Below, piece after piece: positions 26,888 through 36,800 of a stretch of DNA of 64,000 nucleotides (positions are counted from its first letter, which is position 1; every line of letters starts with the position of its first letter). The notes beneath the pieces were generated by a model. The model was given only the letters and a program-made list of their open reading frames with translations. It was not told the DNA's origin and ran no database searches. Made by a program: the position numbers and the translations under genes. Origin of the DNA: Thalassomonas actiniarum (GTDB lineage Bacteria; Pseudomonadota; Gammaproteobacteria; Enterobacterales; Alteromonadaceae); NCBI RefSeq assembly GCF_000948975.2, contig NZ_CP059735.1, positions 4,358,603-4,422,602 of the forward strand, read 5' to 3'.

Positions 26888-27808
26888 ATGTTAGATGATT
26901 TAGCCTTATTCGTGCACATAGCCAAAGCAGGTAGCCTCAACAAAGCGGCCTTACAGCAAGCCCTTCCCCCGGCAACGGTCACCCGGCGGCTGCAAAAGCT
27001 GGAGCAGCAATTAAAATGCCGCTTGATTAATCGTTCGGCGCGTCAGTTTAAGTTAACGCTTGAGGGGAAAAAACTCTTCGATGACTGCAGTTATTTGGTG
27101 GAATCCCTGCAGGAGCGGACCGACCTTTTTGAAAGCTCGGTGAATGAATTATCGGGAAAAATTCGCTTACTGGCGGCAACCAACCTTGCCATTGGCCCCC
27201 TCAACCAGGTGTGGTCGACTTTTATGGCAAAATATCAAGAGATTGAGCTGGAGTTTATCTTAGATGACAAAGTGGATAACTTTTTGGCCACCCAGGCCGA
27301 CTTTGCCGTGCGTGTTGGTCCGCAGCAAAGCTCTGAGCTGTATCAAAAACGTATCGGCTCGGTTAAAACTATACTGGTTGCATCCCAATCATATATTGAC
27401 CGCTACGGCATTCCCAAAACCCCCGAAGACCTGGACAACCACCTTTTTGTCGTCGGCTCTTACCTGAAAAACTGGCCGCTGCAAAATAAAGACGATAAGT
27501 CCCAGTTCAACTTCCACCCCGAGACTCCCAGGGCCATAGCCAACGAATTAAGCCTGATCAAAAAGTTAACCCTTGAAGGACTCGGCATTTCGCTGCTGCC
27601 GGTAAGCGAAATCACCCCTGAGCTGACCCGGGGGCAGCTGATACAGGTATTACCCGCCTGGGCCGGTATGGACAGAAACATCTATCTTATCTGGGGCAAC
27701 GGCAAGTTACTGACTCGCAGGGCGAAACTGTTAATAGATCATTTAACGGCTTATGTGCAAAGCATGCCTGGCCTGCAAGGTCAGGTGCCGGATTTAACCT
27801 CTGCCTGA
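26888..27808 (+). CDS. LysR family transcriptional regulator
   Basis: 306 residues from the ATG at 26888; a GTG immediately precedes it. The N-terminal helix-turn-helix (HIAKAGSLNKAALQQALPPATVTRRLQKLEQQL) and substrate-binding domain (KIRLLAATNLAIGPLNQVWSTF onwards) are complete and resemble the AaeR/DsdC-like group that often controls divergent membrane or NAD(P)H proteins. The likely target is the divergent DUF2798 gene. Confidence 0.86.
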   Translation: MLDDLALFVHIAKAGSLNKAALQQALPPATVTRRLQKLEQQLKCRLINRSARQFKLTLEGKKLFDDCSYLVESLQERTDLFESSVNELSGKIRLLAATNLAIGPLNQVWSTFMAKYQEIELEFILDDKVDNFLATQADFAVRVGPQQSSELYQKRIGSVKTILVASQSYIDRYGIPKTPEDLDNHLFVVGSYLKNWPLQNKDDKSQFNFHPETPRAIANELSLIKKLTLEGLGISLLPVSEITPELTRGQLIQVLPAWAGMDRNIYLIWGNGKLLTRRAKLLIDHLTAYVQSMPGLQGQVPDLTSA

Positions 27809-28012
27809 TATTGTTGCCGGTGCTCATAACCCCCGACAATCAAAACACCGACTCAGATCCCCCGTTATTTACCGCAACAGTTTACTGCGCTCAATTAATA
27901 CTACAGGGCGATAAAAGCTGACTACACTCTAAAGAGAAAGCGGACAATAAATGCTTGTTTATGCCATACCGGCGGCCTGCACCATCATTTAATCACTAAG
28001 GATCACCTGTCT

Positions 28013-29098
28013 ATGTTTCATGCCCTCATTAAACGCCTGTTTCCATCCGCCGACGACAGCAACCAGCCCAATTTCTATTATTTTGAAGATACCCGGCCGG
28101 TTGAACAAGAAGAAGCCCCTGAAGCTACATCAAACGCCATCCATTTGATGTCAGCCGAAGAGGCACATCAAAAAGCCTTTTACGATGTTTTATTCGGGCA
28201 AAGCGAACACAGCGAGCAACACGATGAACTTTCTTTGTTCATCACCAAGAAAGTACAAAAATTACTGGAAATGCCGAAACTTATTTTAAAAGTTGTGCCC
28301 CTGTTGCCAGCCTCACTTACTAAGATCATTAGCCAGCTTAATGATGGTCACGCCTTTGATACCAATGCCCTGATAGCGCTGATCCGGCAAGAGCCGGTTA
28401 TTGCCGCTAAAGTCATAGAGCTGGCAAATTCATCCTTTTATAATCGCAGCGATAAAGATGTCACCGATCTGAAATCCGCTTTTATGCTGCTTGGCCAAAA
28501 CGGCCTGATGCAGGGAGTGATCAACGGTTTTATCAATAAACTCACGCCGCAGCCAACCATCTATTTCCAGCAATACGGCCACAAGATATGGCAGCACAGC
28601 CTGGCTACCGGGCAAATAGCCAAAGAAATCATCAGCCAGTCTCCCTATAAACAAGGCGCTGCAGAAGGCTACTTGATCGGTTTAATTTGCAACCTGGGCA
28701 ATATGATTATTTTTCAACTTTTGATGGAAGCCTTCTCTTATACCCACCCCGACTGCCAGCCAAACACCTTTGCTTTTAAGAACCTGCTCTATGAAAATTC
28801 AAAAAAACTGACCACCCATATCGCCAGGTACTGGCATATGCCAAAGAGCATTTTAGAGACCCTGGTATGGCAGGAAAAAATATCCCAAGCTGCTATGCTC
28901 CAGTCGCTGTTAGCGGAGAAACCCATTGCCTGTTATATCTATGAAGCCAACATCATCAGCGAATTAATCATCCGCTTTGAGCACGGCGATATAGAACAAA
29001 CCGCTATGGAACAGGCCAAAGAAAGTTTACTTTTCAGTGATGAGGCAAAGCAATACCTGGATAAATTCTTACAGGCTGAAACCGTGAGTTGCGATTAA
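28013..29098 (+). CDS. HDOD domain-containing protein
   Basis: This 361-residue cytoplasmic protein has an HDOD domain (about 75-285). Visible landmarks are LLPASLTKIISQLND, IRQEPVIAAKVIELANSSFYNR, AFMLLGQNGLMQGVINGF and YLIGLICNLGNMIIFQLL; the HD-type metal residues are not conserved, as is usual for HDOD. Such proteins are signalling adaptors linked to c-di-GMP, chemotaxis or competence. AAGGATC lies upstream of the ATG. No partner is adjacent. Confidence 0.82.
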   Translation: MFHALIKRLFPSADDSNQPNFYYFEDTRPVEQEEAPEATSNAIHLMSAEEAHQKAFYDVLFGQSEHSEQHDELSLFITKKVQKLLEMPKLILKVVPLLPASLTKIISQLNDGHAFDTNALIALIRQEPVIAAKVIELANSSFYNRSDKDVTDLKSAFMLLGQNGLMQGVINGFINKLTPQPTIYFQQYGHKIWQHSLATGQIAKEIISQSPYKQGAAEGYLIGLICNLGNMIIFQLLMEAFSYTHPDCQPNTFAFKNLLYENSKKLTTHIARYWHMPKSILETLVWQEKISQAAMLQSLLAEKPIACYIYEANIISELIIRFEHGDIEQTAMEQAKESLLFSDEAKQYLDKFLQAETVSCD

Positions 29099-29168
29099 TA
29101 TCCGATAAGTCACTTAACAACAAACAGGTATGTTCTTTATCAGGGCGAGAACATACCAAAACGTGCCG

Positions 29169-29738
29169 CTACCCGGAGGCTTTGCTTTCACTCCCCAAAA
29201 GCGCGTTAAGAAAAGAAACCGCCATATGAAAGCTGTCCCGGCGGGCAAAAAAGCTTTTATCTTCAAATTTAACCGGCAACAGCTCTAACCAACGGGCACA
29301 TACCCAGTCGGCACGCTCGAAATAGCAGGTAGGATACAGCTGCAGCAGGGCGTCATATTCGTTAAACAACCACTTTAACTGCTGCTGCAAAAAATGGCAG
29401 TCTTGCCGGTCGGCTGATTCCTGCCAATGCTCCATGGGAGTAACCGTGCCATATAAAAGTTTATCGGCTTGTTTCGTGGTAGCCAATATCGACACCAGGC
29501 CCTGACATTTAACGGTAATATTAAGCAGGCCTTCTTCATCGCTGTCAAAATCGATAATATCCACCCAACTGCCCCACTTGCTCATGCGGGCATTCTCTAA
29601 AACATAAGCAATGACAAAGCCGTGGGTATTATTGACATTTTTCACCATATTCAGGTAACGCTGCTCAAATATCCGCAGCTGGGTGATGCCGCCGGGCAGC
29701 AAATAAACGGGTAAAGGAAAAACCGGTATCTTCATCAT
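29169..29738 (-). CDS. Lon N-terminal (LON substrate-binding) domain protein
   Basis: The 189 residues correspond to a stand-alone Lon N-terminal-type substrate-binding domain: IPVFPLPVYLLPGGITQLRIFEQRYLNMV at the start and a later alpha-helical half. There is no ATPase or protease part, as in the usual YcaD-like stand-alone proteins. The role is unknown. It faces the HDOD gene across a 70-bp gap. Confidence 0.85.
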   Translation of the reverse strand: MMKIPVFPLPVYLLPGGITQLRIFEQRYLNMVKNVNNTHGFVIAYVLENARMSKWGSWVDIIDFDSDEEGLLNITVKCQGLVSILATTKQADKLLYGTVTPMEHWQESADRQDCHFLQQQLKWLFNEYDALLQLYPTCYFERADWVCARWLELLPVKFEDKSFFARRDSFHMAVSFLNALLGSESKASG

Positions 29739-29806
29739 TAAAACCCAAGCCTTGCTATATTAAGCATACGAGTTTTTAGGGCAACCGGAGAAATAAATAC
29801 TAATGA

Positions 29807-30346
29807 TTACCCCCCCTCTACTTCCAAAGCATATTTTGCCGAGTACACCCCGTACATGCGGTTTTCTTTACCTATGCTGACGTGGTAAAACACCATAATC
29901 ACCAGCAATTCACCGTGGCTGGGGTCTATTGCCAGGGAGTAGTACTTGGTAAAACGTCCGCCTTCGGCCATTAATACCGCCATACAGCCAGCGGAAATAG
30001 CAGAGGCTCCCCCAAGCCGGTATAAACCATCAAGAGTTGAGGTGGTAATACTAATGACGGTGCCGACACCGGGCAGCAAACCCGCCGGCCCTAAAATCCA
30101 GGGAATGGTATTACGTGCCGCCGCCCGCCGAAATAAATTGGCATAAGTATTCGCCTGGTTTCTGGTCAGTACTTTAGTGTCTACCGCTAATTTTTTATCG
30201 CTACTGAGCTTGTCATATTCCGACCTTGAAATAATGGCATAGATATTATGCGGCAGGCCTGTTAGTGAAATGCCGGTTTTAGGGAATAACACCGAAATTT
30301 GACTGCTAAAGCTCATGGGATCATTATCTTTAAAATAACCGCTCAT
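29807..30346 (-). CDS. Uncharacterised protein with glycine-rich hydrophobic hairpin
   Basis: About 179 residues from the ATG at 30346 (MSGYFKDND), preceded by AGGAGTGATATC; a longer frame to 30382 would ignore that site. Residues about 90-135 are a Gly/Ala-rich hydrophobic hairpin (IPWILGPAGLLPGVGTVISI then SAISAGCMAVLMA), flanked by soluble regions. I do not recognise the family. It is divergent from the broken toxin-like gene 350 bp away, which has a similar glycine-rich hydrophobic end, so it may belong to the same antagonism locus. That link is inference only. Confidence 0.55.
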   Translation of the reverse strand: MSGYFKDNDPMSFSSQISVLFPKTGISLTGLPHNIYAIISRSEYDKLSSDKKLAVDTKVLTRNQANTYANLFRRAAARNTIPWILGPAGLLPGVGTVISITTSTLDGLYRLGGASAISAGCMAVLMAEGGRFTKYYSLAIDPSHGELLVIMVFYHVSIGKENRMYGVYSAKYALEVEGG

Positions 30347-30697
30347 GATATCACTCCTGCTGCTGCAGTGAGAGGGAGGCATATACTGTCAAAAAGCGTA
30401 GAAGGCTATCTGGACTGCGTCAATGCTACCGCCATATTTAACCAAGGCGAAAAAGGCACAGGAGCTTTACAATAGAACAGCGGTTGAGCGATACCCGAAA
30501 AATCAGCTGCAAGACAGTATTTCCAGGATAAAAACCGTTTATTTATCGAACAATTATGCTGTAATAACATCAGCCAAAAAACAGGCGGCACAAAGGAATA
30601 AAGATAAAGAGACGACAATAAAGCCAAGGTCAATTACCCGGCCCCGGCTATACTGAAAAACAAGCGAACGATAACTCAGTTTGAAAAGGATTTTGAC
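30347..30697. other. Intergenic region between the two hydrophobic-hairpin genes
   Basis: About 350 bp with frames of about 75 codons on both strands, but without ribosome sites or recognisable domains. It presumably holds the divergent promoters; no palindrome stands out. Confidence 0.4.
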
Positions 30698-31693
30698 ATG
30701 AGTGAAATTATTCTCACCAACCAGCTGTTAAGCCGCCAGGCCTTTAAGGAACAATGCGGCATAGAGCTTAACCAGCTTAAAGATATTCATGGCCGCACAC
30801 CGGAATTTGCTATTGGCAATACCCCTTACTTGCTAGAGCCTCCCTCCCCTGGCCATAACAATTCGAACGTGGCCGGGTTAAGCGCCCTGAACCAGCTTGC
30901 CCCTATGTATATTTCCCGGGACCTTGCTAATCTTTCATTGTCTATTGGCAGTGAAAATGTATTAGCCCTTGCTGAACTAAGAAAGAAACTATACGAGTTT
31001 GGTGTCGGTTCTATCGGGGCTTCCACCAGCTTTCACGGCGATCGGGTCAGCGGCTTCCTCAAAGCGGTACAAAACTACCAAGATGCTTTGATGCACTACC
31101 GGGAGGCTATCGAAGCCAAATCTCCACATAAGCTGGCGGCAGAGTAAAAAGTCAATCATGCATATAAGGAATTACAGACTAAATTTCACCATGAAATGGA
31201 GTCGGTTACGGCCCAGGTAAAATCCCGGCGCGGTACCGCGCTCAGCAACCTGGACAGAAGCAAAAATATCGTCAGAAGCAGCCGTAATGTCGCTAAGCTG
31301 GATGTTACCAGCCAGGCACAAGCCAGTGAGCTGGTTCAATTTACCAAATACACTAAATTGTTAGGTAATGGTCTGGCCGTTATCGACTTTACCAGCCGGG
31401 TAGGTAATATCCAAAATACTCACAGAACTGGTGGTAACTGGCACAGGCAGTTATTTATTGAGTCTAGTGGGTTTGCAGCTAGTGCGGCTATTGGAACAGG
31501 CTTTTTAAAAGCTGGTGGTTATGGACTTGGGTTATTAATGGTATCTACTCCCATAGGCTGGGTCGGTTTAATTATAGGAGGAGCTCTTGTTGTCGGTGCC
31601 GCTGCAGGTGCTTCAATGACCACCAACTATATAATTACAAATGATGCCGGTGGTATCTACGGTTCACTTATGAATTGGATTACTTCATCATGA
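30698..31693 (+). pseudogene. Putative membrane-active toxin/effector, interrupted by one in-frame TAA
   Basis: Two open stretches, 30698-31147 and 31148-31693, are in the same frame and separated only by the TAA at 31145-31147. Read through, they give a protein of about 330 residues: a soluble helical N-terminal part (QNYQDALMHYREAIEAK ... KVNHAYKELQTKFHHEM continues across the stop), then a glycine/alanine-rich hydrophobic hairpin at the C-terminus (ASAAIGTGFLKAGGYGLGLL; IGWVGLIIGGALVVGAAAGAS). This architecture is seen in pore-forming bacteriocins and T6SS membrane-disrupting effectors. A CAA-to-TAA change is the simplest explanation. Three tandem small membrane proteins follow immediately, which suits immunity genes. 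Confidence 0.6.
31196..31693 (+). CDS. C-terminal hydrophobic-domain fragment of the interrupted toxin-like gene
   Basis: If translation restarts after the TAA, the next in-frame ATG is at 31196 and gives 165 residues, including the whole glycine-rich membrane hairpin. No convincing ribosome site precedes it, so reinitiation may be weak. Its TGA overlaps the ATG of the first immunity-like gene (ATGA at 31690-31693). Confidence 0.4.
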   Translation: MESVTAQVKSRRGTALSNLDRSKNIVRSSRNVAKLDVTSQAQASELVQFTKYTKLLGNGLAVIDFTSRVGNIQNTHRTGGNWHRQLFIESSGFAASAAIGTGFLKAGGYGLGLLMVSTPIGWVGLIIGGALVVGAAAGASMTTNYIITNDAGGIYGSLMNWITSS

Positions 31694-32064
31694 CAGAAAG
31701 ACAAATACTGGTCGCTTTTATTATTTTACTAAGCGTAATTACCGGAATATTCTTCGTGCTATTTGGCCAGATAACGGTAAGAAAACTTAGAAAAAACCCT
31801 AAAACAAAGGATGTCCTCGGACTAGAGTTTATGAGTGGCTGGGATATCCTGAACGCGGCGCAAGCCTTGGCTATGCCGAAGTGTTGGAGTAAGAAATTAG
31901 AAAAAAGCCCACTTTCCTCTATCAACGCTGATTCAACTTTACTATTTGAAAATACTAATAAGTTTGACCGGATACTTGCCGCTATTTTTTATTGGTTATG
32001 GATGTTTACCGGATTTTCGGGTGCCATATTAATACTTATGAATACCTTTGGTTTCTTTGATTAA
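31690..32064 (+). CDS. Two-TM paralogue 1, probable immunity protein
   Basis: 124 residues from the ATG at 31690, which overlaps the upstream stop as ATGA and implies translational coupling. TM helices are at about 7-27 and 98-120. Between them is a conserved soluble core: FGQITVRKLRKNPKTKD, SGWDILNAAQALAMP, LEKSPLS, LLFENTNKFDRILA. It is highly similar to the genes at 32540 and 32128. I do not recognise the family; immunity function is inferred from position, size and tandem duplication. Confidence 0.65.
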   Translation: MTERQILVAFIILLSVITGIFFVLFGQITVRKLRKNPKTKDVLGLEFMSGWDILNAAQALAMPKCWSKKLEKSPLSSINADSTLLFENTNKFDRILAAIFYWLWMFTGFSGAILILMNTFGFFD

Positions 32065-32127
32065 GGCATAAAATATGACAGGACTTTAACATTACTACAT
32101 TGATAGCCAATAAAGTTAGTGACTCAA

Positions 32128-32502
32128 ATGAATAATGCGACTTTAACTTTAGGGATAATACTTTGCTGTACGATAATATCATGGATACTTTTCATTCTTT
32201 TCGGACAGCTAACTGTTAAAAAGTTAATAAAAAATCCAGAGACAAAACATGAATTAGGCATGGAGCTTGTCAGTGGCCGGGACATTATCAATGTTGCCCA
32301 ATCTCTTGCTTTACCAATCGCACTGATAAGGAAGTTTAAAAGAACACAAATGTCTTTCTTTTACTCCGATGCTGATTTGCTCATAAAACATACCAGCAAA
32401 TTCGATCGCATTTTAGCTAAAATGTTTTATTGGACGTTTACGATAACAGGCATACTAATCGTAACTTGGGTTTGCTTAGTGACAACAGGTCTACTGGAAT
32501 AA
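32128..32502 (+). CDS. Two-TM paralogue 2, probable immunity protein
   Basis: 124 residues from the ATG at 32128; an in-frame GTG lies at 32119. Same layout as the flanking paralogues (FGQLTVKKLIKNPETKH, SGRDIINVAQSLALP, LLIKHTSKFDRILAKMFYW) but clearly more divergent; the WSRKLEKSPLS segment has become a basic LIRKFKRTQMS. Divergence of a tandem immunity copy is common where it protects against variant toxins. Function is inferred. Confidence 0.6.
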   Translation: MNNATLTLGIILCCTIISWILFILFGQLTVKKLIKNPETKHELGMELVSGRDIINVAQSLALPIALIRKFKRTQMSFFYSDADLLIKHTSKFDRILAKMFYWTFTITGILIVTWVCLVTTGLLE

Positions 32503-32542
32503 ATCAGCTTGTGAAGCAGCTTTCATACATCAGGTACCGGTG

Positions 32543-32917
32543 ATGAGCACATTTTCAAAGTTACTAGCTTTTGATGCTATCTTTATATTTTTGGCTTGTA
32601 TCTTATATGTTCTGTTCGGACAAATAACGGTAAGAAAATTAAGGAAAAACCCCAAGACCAAAGATGCCTTAGGCATTGAGTATTCTAGTGGCTGGGATAT
32701 TATTAATGTCGCACAGGCACTGGCAATGCCCCGGAGTTGGAGCCGAAAATTAGAAAAAAGTCCGCTTTCATACCTTTATGCAAATTCAGATTTATTATTT
32801 GAAAATACAACTAAGTTTGATCAAGTGCTTGCCGCTGTTTTTTACTGGCTATTGACCATCTCAGGACTTTCGGCAGCATTATTACTGCTATTAAATGCTC
32901 TGGGATTATTGGATTAA
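32543..32917 (+). CDS. Two-TM paralogue 3, probable immunity protein
   Basis: 124 residues from the ATG at 32543; a GTG precedes it at 32540. It is closest to paralogue 1: FGQITVRKLRKNPKTKDALG and WSRKLEKSPLSYLYANSDLLFENTTKFDQVLAA, with two terminal TM helices. Spacings of about 40-60 bp between the three genes suggest one transcript. Confidence 0.62.
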   Translation: MSTFSKLLAFDAIFIFLACILYVLFGQITVRKLRKNPKTKDALGIEYSSGWDIINVAQALAMPRSWSRKLEKSPLSYLYANSDLLFENTTKFDQVLAAVFYWLLTISGLSAALLLLLNALGLLD

Positions 32918-33091
32918 AACATAAAGACGGTAGTGCTTTTACGATCCCACATAATTTTTTTACTGATGATCTCGCGCTCTTTACCCTATCTGCTCATTGT
33001 CATCTATGTCACTAAGTTACTGTTTAGTTGTTGTAAAAGCTTTATAATTACCGCTTAATGCTCCGTAAACCATCACTGTTAAGGCCAAAAC

Positions 33092-33511
33092 ATGAATACC
33101 AAAATATACAAAAGAGTACTGTCGCTCACAGGTGACTTAATGGCGGCTGCTCAAGAGCAAAATCAAAAGAGATTTGATGGTTATTATTCAGAGTTAAAAA
33201 AACTGTGTGAAGAAAATGAAAATACCGATAAAGACCATCCGGTACAGTGGGAAACGTTAGCTGATTTTACCGATGACTTAGCATTAGCGATCACCATTTA
33301 TGAACAAGCTTTAGTTAAGGCTGAAGCGATTAACTCTAAAGATTTTTGTTCATCCATTGGCTTTTCAATCGCCTCTTTGAAAGTCGAGCTGGGGGATAAA
33401 ACCGGTGCGATTGCGCATTTAGAAAAAGCTAAAGTCAGCTGCAATAAAATTATCGATAAAGAATTAAAAGCTGAGATTCATAACTTATTAGAAGAGTTAA
33501 AGAGTTCATAA
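33092..33511 (+). CDS. Small TPR-like helical protein
   Basis: 139 residues, soluble and all-helical, with TPR-like periodicity (DDLALAITIYEQALVKAEAINSKDF, IGFSIASLKVELGDKTGAIAHLEKAK). It is the last same-strand gene after the immunity-like paralogues, 175 bp on. TPR-like proteins often serve as immunity or chaperone partners in effector loci, but nothing in the sequence shows that here. Confidence 0.6.
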   Translation: MNTKIYKRVLSLTGDLMAAAQEQNQKRFDGYYSELKKLCEENENTDKDHPVQWETLADFTDDLALAITIYEQALVKAEAINSKDFCSSIGFSIASLKVELGDKTGAIAHLEKAKVSCNKIIDKELKAEIHNLLEELKSS

Positions 33512-33738
33512 CAAAACGGTCCCAGATTAAACGCAATTAAAGGCCTGAAGTTTTGGTGCAGTAGCGAAGTAAGTGGTTACCTGTTGGAGTTGTCCCTTCA
33601 TGAAAGTTATAACCACAGCGATTCTTTTATCGCCAACTTTATCAAAATCATCTGTACTTCCACACAAGCCATCTGAACAACTCATTTTGTCGGAGCTGGT
33701 ATCACTTTGATAGTAGTTTTAACCGGCGCGGCAAAAGA

Positions 33739-33765
33739 AAGGCAGCATACCTTGTATGCTGCCTT
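33739..33765 (-). terminator. Terminator of the GH5-like gene
   Basis: AAGGCAGCATAC (33739-33750) and GTATGCTGCCTT (33754-33765) form a 12-bp stem with a 3-nt loop. On the minus strand it is followed by a T-rich TTTCTTTT. It lies 36 bp after the GH5-like stop. The rest of the 33512-33800 gap shows no gene. Confidence 0.82.
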
Positions 33766-33800
33766 GAGTTTTAGTGCATGAGCAAATTTACCCTGTTGTT

Positions 33801-36800
33801 TTACTGCGCTGAATTACTGTGAGTAATTTCAACCTTGCCTAATTGTGGGTGCCAAAAGCTACCGCCTGAAGTATTCAGTGGAAAAGTAACTTTCAGGTAA
33901 CGGGCATTTTGCGCAATACCGCTAGCGCTATAAGTGACAGTTTCCCAATTACCGGCATTCACGCCTGCGTTATTTACCGTGGCATTATAAGTGCTGTAAT
34001 TAATACCATCGCTTGATAAAGCTATGGTGAAATCACCAACATTGTCGGTGCGCCAGAAATGGCTGGTCAAAGTAAAACCTGTGATACTGGCCTGTGTATC
34101 ATACACCAGGTATTCACTGGTGTTTGAGCTGCGTTTGATCCGGCTTACATCATTATCAAAATAGTGCGGGTTGCTGGCATCCAGTGTCAGATTAGGCGAA
34201 TGATTATTGATCAAAGTAAAATCAGCTAACGGATCCGTCAAAGTGGTAAGCACTTCACCACCGTCATACATCACCACATTAGAGTAGCCGCTGGCACCCG
34301 AGCTATTTTTCGCCTTAACGCGATAATAATAGTTGGTATTGGCGGAGGTATTATTGTCTGAAAACAACTTGGGAACCGTAACATTGTTATGGCTGACACC
34401 GGTCCAGTCGACAACATTTTGCACCATCATATCAGCGGCGGCGGTGCTGCCGTCGACTATGTTGCTGCCAACCACTTGCCAGCTGGCATTGTCTGCGGGT
34501 GTCCGGGTGCGTTCAATATCATAATGGCTGGCATTCACCACCCCCTGCCAGCGAATATCGCCAACATTGGTGACAGGTAATAAGGTTGGCGCAGAGGCCG
34601 GGGCTGAAATAGCGGGCTGTGCCAGCCCCTGAATTTCATAAGACTTTTGCCACACCAGATTGACCATATTAAATTCATCATAAGCGTTATTTTCACTGAA
34701 ACCCGGCCAGTGATAGGCGCGTATGCCTTTCCATTCATCATGATCGAGGAAGCCGCCATAGGCGTCATGCTGTCTTAGGCTCCAGACCATAGCCCCCAAT
34801 GCGTTTTCAGCGATAACTTTATCCAGGGTATCTCGTACCTGGTCCGTACTTTCCAGACCAAATTCACCGATAAAAAATGGCTTACGTCCGGCTACCCAGT
34901 TAAAGTCGCGATAGAAACGCTCGGTAAATTCGCCGCCGTAATAATGATTAGAAATAAGATCAACATTGGGATCAACAATGGCGGCTTCGGAAATATTGAC
35001 ATCTTTACCGTCTAATACCAGGTGATTGCTGTCGATGCTTTTAATATAAGCGGCCATTTCTGTAGTCCAGGCATCGGTGGTGTCTCTTAACTCATTGCCG
35101 GTTTCCCAGGCAAAAATGGCCGGGTCATCCTTATAAGGAATACCTGAAATGGTATTTACCCGGTTGAGCACATAAGAGACAATAGTTTTGTAATCCTGCT
35201 TCGCCTGGGCACTGCTCCACCAGTCAGCTGCGCTGATGCCGCGCATTTTTGCCAGATCCTGATAACCGCCCCAGTGAGACCAGTTGTCAATAAAAGGCAA
35301 GATAATACGCACACCATGCTGGTTGGCATAATTAAGCATGCGATCCATAGATACAAACAAGTCTTCGTCAAACACCAACTCGCCGTTACCATCAATATTA
35401 ATATGTACCTTAGTGCGCTCTGGCCGCTGATCATTGAATATAGACAATACATAGGTGCGGGTAACCTTGGCGCCCATGGCGGCTATGGTTTTTATGGCAT
35501 CTTCTTGTTCAAACGGGTCTATTACCCCCCAGTAGGGCGATTCCTGTACATGTAATTCAGGCACATTAAAAGAAACAAACTTAAATAAATCAGCGCCGTC
35601 ATAAATGTTATTGCCGTCGCGGGTAATGTAATAATCAAAGCTGGTTTTAGCACTATATTGGGCTGGCACGGCTTTTGGCGCTGAGCCTCCAGATACCGGC
35701 CCCCCTTTTGCTATGTTGTCGCAACTATTGCCCGGATTGCTGACATATTTCAAAACCAGGTTACCTATTTGCGGATGCCAGGAACTGGCATCATCCGAGG
35801 TTAACGGATAAACCACTTTAATAAAATCGTAGCCCGGTGTTATATTCGCCAAAGCATAATCTACTTTTTCCCAGCTACCGTTACCAACACCATATTTAGT
35901 GTTATTAACATTTAGCGGCTGGTAGTTCACGCCGTCTTTTGACAGGTAAAACTCAATATCAAGCACGGTATTGTCGTTGCGCCAAAAATGGCTGGTGAGG
36001 GTAAATTCGCTGATATCCCCGTCAACCTTATAAATCATATATTCCTGATTTTTCAAAAAGCGCCATAACCTGGCGTCATCACCACCAAAATTGCCGGTAT
36101 TGGTGACATCCCGCAGCAAACCACCTGAGCCATGGTACATCTTGTTGTAGGTTTCCATGCCATCGGTGAGAGTTAAGGTAGCGCCGGGCGCAGAAGCACA
36201 AGGGTCTACTGTGCCGTCGTCATAGTCGATGCTGATGTTACTGATCTGCGGATTCCAGGCATTGCCACCGGCAAGTACGGGAAAGATCACCTTTACATAC
36301 TTAACGTCGCTCTGAGCAATACTGGCCGACAAATCAACCTGTTCCCAGTTGCCAGCGCCAACCCCCTGCAATGCTTTGCTAACGGTAAGGTTATTGTAGG
36401 AAACCCCGTCAGAGGAACCTTGTAAAATAAAGTCCCCGGTATTGGCTTCGGTGCGCCAAAAGTGGGCTGTTATCGCAACTTGGGAAATATCCCCTGTCAG
36501 GTTATAAACAACATACTCTGCACTATTGGTATTGCGTTTTATCCGGCCAGTATCATTGCCAAAATAACCGGCATTGCTGCTATCGATAGACAGATTACCG
36601 GATGACTGCGACAGTTTAGTTAAATTGTCTAAGCTGTCGCTAAAATTGACCGTTTTCGCATATATCGGGCTGGTATGTAAAAGACCGGCAAGCAGTGCGC
36701 TTAGCGCAACCCTCCTGCCTGAACTAGCCACACCTGGTTTGTTTTTTAAGCCTGTTATTGTGGTAGGGTTAATTTTGCACTTGTTGTAATCGTTATATTT

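Noticed and set aside
30406..30656. Overlapping 75- and 77-codon frames before the toxin-like gene
   Set aside because: They are antisense to each other and lack start signals; treated as promoter region.
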